DNA of 5,291 nt from Clostridia bacterium (GTDB lineage Bacteria; Bacillota_A; Clostridia; Peptostreptococcales; JAAYPU01): assembly GCA_022360735.1 (NCBI GenBank), contig JAKSCF010000027.1:1-5291 (forward strand), given 5' to 3'. The notes under the pieces were generated by a model. It had not been told where the DNA came from and made no database searches. It saw only the letters and a list, made by a program, of their open reading frames with translations. A program made the position numbers and the translations under genes. The stretch's first letter is position 1; the number at the start of each line of letters is the position of its first letter. Shown here piece after piece: positions 1 through 4,561 of the stretch.

Positions 1-50
1 GATTGTTTCTCTGAGTAAGCAACACTCTGTTAAGAGTATTAAACTTACAC
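1..50 (-). ncRNA. Small structured RNA candidate, copy 1 (terminator cut off by window edge)
   Basis: Seen: on the minus strand an outer helix forms between 44-48 and 15-19 (GUAAG with CUUAC). An inner helix forms between 33-37 and 24-28 (ACUCU with AGAGU), closed by a four-base loop. The internal loop is asymmetric, with 6 bases on the 5' side and 4 on the 3' side. The minus-strand sequence then runs into AGAAACAATC, which matches the start of the terminator arm of copy 2 (AGAAGCAACT), and stops at the window edge. Inference: this is the third-transcribed copy of a tandem small-RNA array, probably ending in its own terminator just outside the window. A -10-like CATACT lies at 55-60 (minus strand), but there is no good -35. 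I do not recognise the family. Confidence 0.5.
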
Positions 51-118
51 TTATAGTATGGATAGATATAAAAAATAAATACATAAAAGATACTGTGGAA
101 ACAAGAAAATTTAAAATG

Positions 119-150
119 AAAAAAAGAAGCAACTATAAAAAGTTGCTTCT
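119..150 (-). terminator. Intrinsic terminator of RNA copy 2
   Basis: A perfect 10-bp inverted repeat (125-134 and 141-150, AGAAGCAACT on the plus strand) has a six-base loop. On the minus strand the stem is followed by a run of U (complement of the A-run at 119-125). The plus strand has no T-run after the stem (CCAGAG follows), so the terminator acts only on minus-strand transcripts. Confidence 0.8.
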
Positions 151-191
151 CCAGAGTAAGGGATACTCAATAAAGAGTAAAGTAACCTTAC
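119..191 (-). ncRNA. Small structured RNA candidate, copy 2, with intrinsic terminator
   Basis: Seen: minus-strand outer helix of six pairs, 186-191 with 156-161 (GUAAGG with CCUUAC). Inner helix of five pairs, 175-179 with 164-168 (UACUC with GAGUA), and a six-base loop. The asymmetric internal loop has 6 bases on the 5' side and 2 on the 3' side. Only five bases (151-155) separate this fold from a perfect 10-bp terminator stem. A -10-like AATAAT lies at 198-203 on the minus strand, six bases before the first paired G; no convincing -35 is seen. Inference: a discrete RNA of about 70 nt that starts near 191-194 and ends in the U-run near 119. The tight coupling of fold and terminator could also suit a riboswitch-like or sponge RNA. 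No minus-strand gene follows within the window. Confidence 0.55.
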
Positions 192-261
192 ACTAATATT
201 ATTGTCCAAGTGTTTTAAAATATACAATCAATGAATTGTTAAAATAAGGAATATTTAAAAT

Positions 262-299
262 AAAAAAGCAAAGAAGGACATGAATCATCATGTCCTTCT
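262..299 (-). terminator. Intrinsic terminator of RNA copy 3
   Basis: A perfect 12-bp inverted repeat (272-283 and 288-299, left arm AGAAGGACATGA) has a four-base loop. On the minus strand it is followed by UUGC and six U (complement of the A-run at 262-267). No T-run follows on the plus strand. The stem sequence is largely unrelated to that of copy 2 beyond the first AGAAG, so the terminator is conserved in form rather than sequence. Confidence 0.8.
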
Positions 300-336
300 A
301 TATAAGTAAGGCAGCTCAAAAAAGAACATACCTTAA
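262..336 (-). ncRNA. Small structured RNA candidate, copy 3, with intrinsic terminator
   Basis: Seen: minus-strand outer helix of five pairs, 331-335 with 307-311 (UAAGG with CCUUA). Inner helix of four pairs, 324-327 with 314-317 (GUUC with GAGC), and a loop of six U. One inner pair is U-G, which pairs in the minus-strand RNA but would be an A-C mismatch in a plus-strand RNA, so it marks the sense strand. A perfect 12-bp terminator follows at 272-299. An AT-rich -10-like TATATT lies around 348-353 on the minus strand. This is the most diverged of the three copies: helix positions are kept while the inner-helix bases change. Inference: first-transcribed member of the array. Confidence 0.55.
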
Positions 337-442
337 GATGTTTACTAATATATTCATAAAAAATATAATTATTACCAATATTTTTATGTATTTTAAATAT
401 TTTTTTTGATAATCGGAGGTCGTTTTTTTCATTTTGGGAATG

Positions 443-476
443 ATACTTATTTAAATATAGATATATAAATAAGTAT
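443..476. promoter_or_regulatory. 11-bp perfect inverted repeat upstream of the operon promoter (candidate operator)
   Basis: ATACTTATTTA at 443-453 is exactly mirrored by TAAATAAGTAT at 466-476, with a 12-bp AT-rich spacer. Neither strand has a T-run after it, so it is not a terminator. Its centre lies about 47 bp before the predicted transcription start near 507, where activators or repressors commonly bind. Inference only: in an AT-rich intergenic region, an 11-bp perfect arm is still more than I would expect by chance. A cruciform or mRNA-independent structural role is the alternative. Confidence 0.4.
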
Positions 477-491
477 TGAAAACATAAATTA

Positions 492-500
492 TGTTATAAT
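492..500 (+). promoter_or_regulatory. Extended -10 promoter for the peptidase-led operon
   Basis: TGTTATAAT is a perfect extended -10 (TG, one base, then TATAAT at 495-500), which can work without a good -35. No -35 stands at the usual 17-bp distance; TTGAAA at 476-481 is only 13 bp away. A 7-bp inverted repeat, AATTATG at 487-493 and CATAATT at 504-510, brackets the -10 and could be a repressor site. The predicted transcription start is near 507, giving a leader of about 40 nt to the ribosome binding site and start at 549. Confidence 0.55.
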
Positions 501-534
501 AGACATAATTGATTTGATTTCAAATTTAGGGATT

Positions 535-582
535 AGAAGGGATATGAGTTGAAATTAAAAAAAGCTTTAAATATTGGTTATT
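535..582 (+). other. Ribosome binding site, TTG start and A7 slip site: probable true 5' end of the M14 peptidase gene
   Basis: AGAAGGG (535-541) lies 7 bases before TTG at 549. That frame reads TTG AAA TTA AAA AAA GCT and stops at TGA 584 after 11 sense codons. The long reading frame of the peptidase has no ribosome binding site of its own before TTG 581, ATG 590 or ATG 596. A shift of -1 within the seven A at 557-563 (A AAA AAA in the starting frame) joins the two. The result starts M-K-L-K-K-S-F-K-Y-W and continues into the hydrophobic stretch, a textbook basic-then-hydrophobic signal peptide. Either one A is missing (assembly error or mutation), the tract is phase-variable, or ribosomes or polymerase slip here. 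Confidence 0.6.
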
Positions 583-2185
583 GATCACGATGAGTATGTT
601 AGGATTATTATTGGTTATGTCTCAAACACATTTATTTGATTGGGTAAAGGTCGAAAAAATTACAATTACATATAAGAATATTAGGTGTTATATTGATGGA
701 ACGCTTCAAGTTTTAAGGGGTAAAAGCAATGAAATCATTGAACCTTTTGTTTATAATGAAAATGTATACATTCCTGTAGATTCGGTTGCTAATGAGATAG
801 GATATGGCACTGGGTGGGATGATGAAAAAGAAGCTTTGAGTATATACAAGTTAGAGCATTATGAAGAAAAGCGTGAAGTTACCACGATGATCCCTTTGAT
901 AGATGCGTCCTCAATAGAAAAAAGGGTGGAAGTAAAATTTATCCAGGGTCCAATATACATCAACCATAAACAATTCAGCCCTCAAGAGTCATCAGATATT
1001 TTGCTGATAGAAGATAACATCTATGTTACTTTAAATATTGCAGGTCATGCTTTTAAAAAAGATGTCATATACAGTGAAGATACTTTCAGTGTATATTTCC
1101 AAGAGCATCCATCTATTAATAATCAACGGCTGGATACTCAGAAGCCCGTAACCTATGAAAAACTGGAAGCACTACTCAATAATTGGGCTGATGCATACGA
1201 CTTTATTAAAATAGATACCATAGGGAAATCCAATGAAGGGCGAGAGCTTTATAGTGTGGTCGTCAATGATGAAGAAGATGGTCCCACTGAAAAAGAAAAG
1301 CTGTTATTAATAGGCGGCATTCATTCAAGAGAAGACTATTCTGTGACATTATTGGCAAAAATGCTGGATGAGATATTATTTCATTATAAACATACGGGGC
1401 AATGGAATGACTATGATTTGAAGTCTTTATTTTCGGATGTAGAATTACACGTTGTTATACTTGCCAATCCCGATGGCTCAAATATTGCCCATTATGGAAT
1501 TGAAGCTTCTAATCATTATGAATATTTAAAAACCCTGCCTGATTTAGGCGGAGACAGCAGGTGGTGGAAAGCAAATTCAAAGGGTGTGGATTTAAATCGA
1601 AACTTTCCGGACAGTAATTGGTCTCTAAGAGAAACAACTCAGCCTGCATCAGAAGGATATAAAGGGGATTATCCCGGAAGTGAAAAAGAAACTCAAGCCA
1701 TTATAAAGTATTGTGAAGAGCATCATTTTATTATGGCCATATCCTACCATACATCTGGAAATTCAATTTTCTGGGCCGATAAAGGGACACATGATATTTT
1801 TAGAGGTGTAGATGAAGATTTAATCGATGAGTTTTCTACACTGACAGGATATAGAAAATTAAGAGTATCTCAAGACCCGAGTTTATATGGAAGTGGTTTT
1901 GAGAATTGGTTTAGAGAGAAATACCAAAGGTTGAGCTTTGTCGTGGAGCTGTCTCCATACCCGGGATTAAGGTATGTTCAACATCCGGATGAATGTTTTG
2001 ATTCTCTGGTCTGGCCTAGAGCAAAATATTCAGGGTTGTTTTTCATGAGTAAAGTGAAAGCCCTTAAGAATCGTATGTACGATATTTATATAGACGGTAA
2101 ATTTGTTAAAACCTTCTATAGCAAAGAGGATGCTGAGTACTATGCATTGGAAAATCCGAAAAGTAAAATCATATATAAAGAATGA
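581..2185 (+). CDS. Exported M14-family zinc carboxypeptidase, gamma-D-glutamyl-diamino acid endopeptidase-like, with N-terminal stalk repeats
   Basis: Probable zinc metallopeptidase acting outside the membrane, perhaps on peptidoglycan stem peptides (inferred from subtype). Residues count from TTG 581. Residues 5-19 are a hydrophobic signal or anchor. Residues 30-90 resemble a copper amine oxidase N-terminal-like (stalk) domain, with the V-Y-I-P-V-D-S-V-A-N-E-I-G signature and a following W-D; residues 115-173 look like a weaker second copy. The catalytic M14 domain spans about 190-485. Zinc ligands are H248 and E251 (H-S-R-E) and H390 (S-Y-H-T-S-G); the substrate-binding N339-R340 lies in G-V-D-L-N-R-N-F; the catalytic glutamate is E456 (V-V-E-L-S-P). 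W-K-A-N before G-V-D-L-N-R-N-F is typical of the gamma-D-glutamyl endopeptidase I type rather than animal carboxypeptidase A. Residues 500-534 form a small tail domain (Y-D-I-Y-I-D-G-K-F-V-K). All catalytic residues are intact, but the natural start is probably TTG 549 in another frame, so the gene may be slipped or broken. The next gene follows after 29 bp. Confidence 0.85.
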   Translation: MITMSMLGLLLVMSQTHLFDWVKVEKITITYKNIRCYIDGTLQVLRGKSNEIIEPFVYNENVYIPVDSVANEIGYGTGWDDEKEALSIYKLEHYEEKREVTTMIPLIDASSIEKRVEVKFIQGPIYINHKQFSPQESSDILLIEDNIYVTLNIAGHAFKKDVIYSEDTFSVYFQEHPSINNQRLDTQKPVTYEKLEALLNNWADAYDFIKIDTIGKSNEGRELYSVVVNDEEDGPTEKEKLLLIGGIHSREDYSVTLLAKMLDEILFHYKHTGQWNDYDLKSLFSDVELHVVILANPDGSNIAHYGIEASNHYEYLKTLPDLGGDSRWWKANSKGVDLNRNFPDSNWSLRETTQPASEGYKGDYPGSEKETQAIIKYCEEHHFIMAISYHTSGNSIFWADKGTHDIFRGVDEDLIDEFSTLTGYRKLRVSQDPSLYGSGFENWFREKYQRLSFVVELSPYPGLRYVQHPDECFDSLVWPRAKYSGLFFMSKVKALKNRMYDIYIDGKFVKTFYSKEDAEYYALENPKSKIIYKE

Positions 2186-2214
2186 TGTAATGAAATAGTT
2201 TAAGAGGTAGAACA

Positions 2215-2715
2215 ATGAAAAATATAGTTTTAATAGGAATGGCGGGTTCAGGAAAAAGTACGCTGGGTGTATTGCTTGCTAAATCACTTGGGATGCCATT
2301 TGTGGATACGGATTTAATGATTCAACAAAATGAAAAAAAATTATTGCAAGAGATTATTGATACATATGGTATAAGCCGGTTTCTGGATATAGAGGAAAAG
2401 GTGATGCTTTCCATAGAAAGTATAGATAGCGTTATAGCTACAGGTGGAAGTGTGGTATACAGCCTTCAGGCTATGGAGCACTTAAAAAAGCATGGTAGAA
2501 TGGTATATTTAAAATTGAGCTATGAAGAAATTGAAAAAAGAATCCAAAATATTACGACCAGGGGAATTGTAATGGAAGAAGGTAAAACCCTTAAGGATAT
2601 TTTTGATGAGCGGGTTGTATTATATGAGAAATATGCCGATATCATTATAGATTGTAATGATAAAGACACAGAACTATGCCTTCAAAACATGATTATAAAG
2701 CTAATTCCGATGTAA
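2215..2715 (+). CDS. Shikimate kinase-like P-loop kinase with altered substrate site
   Basis: A 166-residue protein of normal length for the shikimate kinase fold. Seen: Walker A G-M-A-G-S-G-K-S-T at 8-16; D31-T-D33, the pair that holds magnesium and the substrate hydroxyl; R116 in the lid; and an E-R-x-x-x-Y-x-x-x-A element at 132-141. Departures from true AroK: the shikimate-binding arginine in the F-R-x-x-E motif is leucine (F56-L57-D-I-E60), the G-G-G of the central motif is G77-G78-S79, and the lid R-P is R116-G117. From established knowledge of AroK, that arginine contacts the shikimate carboxylate, so I infer either a different substrate or a weak enzyme. Automatic pipelines would probably name it aroK. 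No other aromatic-pathway gene is nearby. Start ATG 2215 has AAGAGGT at 2202-2208. It is likely co-transcribed with its neighbours: 29 bp after the peptidase and 14 bp before the polyferredoxin gene. Confidence 0.8.
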   Translation: MKNIVLIGMAGSGKSTLGVLLAKSLGMPFVDTDLMIQQNEKKLLQEIIDTYGISRFLDIEEKVMLSIESIDSVIATGGSVVYSLQAMEHLKKHGRMVYLKLSYEEIEKRIQNITTRGIVMEEGKTLKDIFDERVVLYEKYADIIIDCNDKDTELCLQNMIIKLIPM

Positions 2716-2729
2716 TAAAGGTGAGAACA

Positions 2730-3728
2730 ATGAAAATACCTACTGTTCAACAGTTGAAAGAAAAAATATTAGAATTATTGAATCGATATTTTATCATAAC
2801 CGAACAAAGTTGTGTTATACCCCTCACGTGTTGGGGTGCTTTTTTTGGGGTTGGGGTTATAAGCAGTATCATAACCCATAAAATCTTTTTCTTTTTTAAC
2901 TTTCTATACATTGGAACGGCTTTGTCATTGGGCATATTAATGAGCCAATCATTGAAGAAAAGATATAATTCTTGGGCCAGGAAAATCACACAAATACTAA
3001 TAGGCTTTTATATGTTGTTTTTTATGGGTATTTTGTCCAATCAAAATATGCAAATTGAGGGAATGTTCTATTATCTGATCATCGGAACCTTTTCAGGCGT
3101 AGTATTACATTACTTCATAGCAAAAGTGTTAGGGCCTATCATATTTAACAGAGGATGGTGCGGCTGGGCATGTTGGACAGCAATGGTACTGGACATACTT
3201 CCTTGGAAGAATAACCAAGGAAGATATCAGAAATATGAAGCCATACGGTATGCCGGTTTCTTATTATCTTTTTTAGTGATATTGTTAACTTTTAGTTTAA
3301 TAGATAATCATGAATTCATGAAACAGCATGAACTATACTGGTTCATCCTAGGAAATGTGGTTTACTATTTTTTAGCCATTATGCTGGCTTATCGGTTCAA
3401 AGATAATCGGGCTTTTTGCAAATACTTATGCCCCATAACGGTTTTAATGAAAATAACAGCACGATATGCATGGATGAAAGTTGAAATCGCTTCTCATAAA
3501 TGTACGGAATGCGGGCTCTGTGAGCAGAATTGCCCTATGGATGTAAAGCTTTTGGCGTATAAAAAGAACGGTCAACGCATATTATCAACTGAGTGTATTA
3601 TGTGCAGCAGTTGTATAGACCATTGTCCTAAGGAAGCAATTAGGATGACTTATAAAAGAGATTATGGCGTTGATGAATTTATTCAATATAAGGAAATAAA
3701 AGATAAAGAGCAAATAAAAAGTCAATAA
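2730..3728 (+). CDS. Membrane-bound 4Fe-4S polyferredoxin of the NapH/CcoG type
   Basis: A 332-residue membrane electron-transfer protein. The start is ATG 2730, with AAAGGTGAG at 2717-2725. An upstream in-frame ATG at 2676 lies inside the kinase gene, has no ribosome binding site and would overlap it by 40 bp. About six hydrophobic segments are seen at roughly 26-47, 51-71, 87-102, 112-133, 173-192 and 202-220. Two membrane-proximal cysteine pairs follow the family pattern: C144 and C148 (G-W-C-G-W-A-C-W) and C230 and C234 (F-C-K-Y-L-C-P). The C-terminal soluble part has two complete [4Fe-4S] motifs, C258/C261/C264/C268 and C289/C292/C295/C299, each C-x2-C-x2-C-x3-C-P. Relatives (NapH, NosR, CcoG/RdxA) pass electrons at the membrane to periplasmic or outer-surface partners or help assemble metal centres. 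None of those partners is encoded here, so the acceptor is unknown. Cofactor binding is well supported; the physiological role is not. Confidence 0.88.
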   Translation: MKIPTVQQLKEKILELLNRYFIITEQSCVIPLTCWGAFFGVGVISSIITHKIFFFFNFLYIGTALSLGILMSQSLKKRYNSWARKITQILIGFYMLFFMGILSNQNMQIEGMFYYLIIGTFSGVVLHYFIAKVLGPIIFNRGWCGWACWTAMVLDILPWKNNQGRYQKYEAIRYAGFLLSFLVILLTFSLIDNHEFMKQHELYWFILGNVVYYFLAIMLAYRFKDNRAFCKYLCPITVLMKITARYAWMKVEIASHKCTECGLCEQNCPMDVKLLAYKKNGQRILSTECIMCSSCIDHCPKEAIRMTYKRDYGVDEFIQYKEIKDKEQIKSQ

Positions 3729-3758
3729 TTGTCACATTTTAGGAGTGATTTGCATAAT
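3729..3758 (+). promoter_or_regulatory. Possible promoter of the ACT-domain gene
   Basis: TTGTCA at 3729-3734 and CATAAT at 3753-3758 are separated by 18 bp, right after the stop of the polyferredoxin gene. Transcription would start near 3765, just before the ribosome binding site AGGAGGAG (3767-3774), giving a very short leader. No terminator separates the two genes, so readthrough from the upstream operon is equally possible. Confidence 0.3.
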
Positions 3759-3780
3759 TCATTAATAGGAGGAGAAATAA

Positions 3781-4164
3781 TTGAAGTTATGCATGAGAGT
3801 ATTAGAAGAATCATATTTTGTTTGCAGATTAAGCAATACAGAAAGCACTCATTGGGCTGAGGGAGAGTTTGTGTCCATCACAAAAACTGAAGATGAATGT
3901 TCAGTCGTCTGCCCTAAAGCATGCATCCCGGAAGGCGTAAAGCATGAAGGCCCATGGAGCGTGTTGAAGGTTGAAGGGCCATTGGATTTTTCATTAATAG
4001 GGATTCTTTCATTTATTAGCAGCACACTGGCCAACGCAGAAATCAGCATTTTTGCAATTTCCACATATGATACAGATTACATTTTAGTAAAGAGTGAGAA
4101 AGTAAACGAAGCAAAAAGATGTCTTCAAGATGCAGGAATCAGTTTTCACTCCGAAACCCTATAA
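3781..4164 (+). CDS. ACT-domain protein (COG3603-like, CASTOR/ACT_7 type)
   Basis: A 127-residue soluble protein with two halves. Residues 1-55 contain a variable ACT-like half (Y-F-V-C-R-L ... W-A-E-G-E-F-V-S-I-T-K-T). Residues 60-127 contain the conserved ACT_7-type half, with W-S-V-L-K-V-E-G-P-L-D-F at 59-70, then S-L-I-G-I-L-S-F-I-S, then S-I-F-A-I-S-T-Y-D-T-D-Y-I-L-V-K at 88-103. That last block is the hallmark of this family of small stand-alone ACT proteins, related in fold to the amino-acid sensor CASTOR. ACT domains usually bind amino acids, but the ligand and partner here are unknown. The TTG 3781 start is chosen because the strong AGGAGGAG at 3767-3774 is well spaced for it; ATG 3793 is 12 bases further and too far. 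It lies 52 bp after the polyferredoxin gene and 71 bp before the small hydrophobic gene. Function beyond ligand binding is not predictable. Confidence 0.8.
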   Translation: MKLCMRVLEESYFVCRLSNTESTHWAEGEFVSITKTEDECSVVCPKACIPEGVKHEGPWSVLKVEGPLDFSLIGILSFISSTLANAEISIFAISTYDTDYILVKSEKVNEAKRCLQDAGISFHSETL

Positions 4165-4235
4165 GACCACAGCCCACATTATATAATTTATAGTACATAC
4201 CGGCTAAAAATAAACTGATATAAGAGGTGATATGA

Positions 4236-4442
4236 TTGGAAATTCTGCTCTTACTATTAATTATTTTTTTTGCAGTGTGGTGTTGCTTTTTTAAATGTGG
4301 ACTTGGATTATTAAATATCTTATTGATCATCATTGGTATTTTGGTTTTTATATTCTTAATACCTCTCATAATTATTCCAATTTTAATAATAGCAGCCATT
4401 GGATTTCTGATATTTGTTATAATACGTTGTATATGTTGTTAA
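4236..4442 (+). CDS. 68-residue, very hydrophobic membrane protein with terminal cysteine clusters, unknown function
   Basis: I do not recognise this protein. It is almost entirely I, L, F and V, with two or three membrane-spanning stretches (about 3-19, 22-42 and 44-63). The two prolines P43 and P48 are a likely break between helices. Charged residues are limited to E2, K20 and R64. Six cysteines form two groups: C16, C17 and C21 near the first membrane edge, and C65, C67 and C68 at the extreme C terminus. TTG 4236 is the start, since GAGGTGA at 4224-4230 ends five bases upstream. ATG 4232 is only one base from it and opens a 20-codon frame. A gene-like ribosome binding site, an uninterrupted frame and a terminator 3 bp after the stop support a real gene, although hydrophobic AT-rich frames can arise by chance. 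A TATAAT at 4182-4187 could be a promoter, without a good -35. Confidence 0.6.
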   Translation: MEILLLLLIIFFAVWCCFFKCGLGLLNILLIIIGILVFIFLIPLIIIPILIIAAIGFLIFVIIRCICC

Positions 4443-4445
4443 TAT

Positions 4446-4470
4446 AAAGGATTAGAGATAATCCTTTTTT
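4446..4470 (+). terminator. Intrinsic terminator after the small membrane protein gene
   Basis: A perfect 9-bp stem (4446-4454 with 4459-4467, AAAGGATTA with TAATCCTTT) is closed by a GAGA tetraloop of the stable GNRA class and runs into six T (4465-4470). It begins 3 bp after the stop codon and separates the upstream genes from tcdA. Confidence 0.85.
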
Positions 4471-4517
4471 GTTGTATATTTTTAAATTAAGGATAAAATA
4501 AGATGAAACTCATTTTA

Positions 4518-4526
4518 TGATACAAT
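4518..4526 (+). promoter_or_regulatory. Extended -10 promoter of tcdA
   Basis: TGATACAAT combines TG, one base and TACAAT (4521-4526), a good extended -10. The -35 region at the usual distance (about 4498-4503) does not match. Transcription would start near 4533, leaving a leader of about 30 nt. The preceding terminator implies tcdA needs its own promoter. Confidence 0.5.
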
Positions 4527-4561
4527 AGTCTTGCCATTAAATGAATAAGGGGAAATAAAAT

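Larger units (their letters stand above)
1..345. repeat. Three diverged tandem copies of a 140-150 bp unit
   Basis: The motif GTAAG recurs at 15, 156 and 306 (plus strand), spaced by 141 and 150 bp. Each time it is followed by an ACTC- or GCTC-like arm, a GAG/GAAC arm and CTTA. Linkers also match between units: ATTTTAAAT followed by TTC-rich sequence occurs to the left of both complete terminators (about 104-118 and 242-262). Copies 1 and 2 share TAGTGTAAG or AAGTGTAAG before the fold (minus strand). The copies are too diverged to be a recent duplication. They are not CRISPR-like, because the repeat is imperfect and the spacers are themselves related. Confidence 0.6.

Noticed and set aside
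116..196. A 26-codon plus-strand frame starting ATG 116 (M-K-K-R-S-N-Y-K-K...)
   Set aside because: It runs through the perfect terminator hairpin and the RNA fold of copy 2, has only a weak ribosome binding site, and is fully explained by the minus-strand RNA structure.
280..309. A 9-codon frame at ATG 280 with AGAAGGA before it
   Set aside because: The apparent binding site is an arm of the 12-bp terminator hairpin, and the frame is too short to support.
1..345. CRISPR array or insertion-sequence remnant
   Set aside because: The repeats are imperfect, the spacers are related to each other, the hairpins end in U-tracts, and no transposase or terminal repeats are visible.
414..454. GGAGGT at 415-420, a strong ribosome-binding-like site
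   Set aside because: The only starts after it, TTG 434 and ATG 440, share one frame that stops within a few codons. There is no promoter just upstream on the plus strand.
476..500. TTGAAA as the -35 of the peptidase promoter
   Set aside because: It is only 13 bp from TATAAT, well short of the usual 16-18 bp. The extended -10 explains the promoter better.
2676..2729. Upstream ATG 2676 as the start of the polyferredoxin gene
   Set aside because: It lies inside the kinase gene without a ribosome binding site. ATG 2730 has AAAGGTGAG at correct spacing, and the extra 18 residues look unrelated to the family.
3750..3860. Short frame from TTG 3750 preceded by AGGAG, overlapping the ACT gene out of frame
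   Set aside because: It encodes about 36 unremarkable residues, and the stronger AGGAGGAG immediately after serves the clear ACT-domain gene.
4139..4399. 86-residue minus-strand frame opposite the small membrane protein
   Set aside because: It has low-complexity composition mirrored from the hydrophobic plus-strand gene and no ribosome binding site. The terminator polarity also favours the plus strand.
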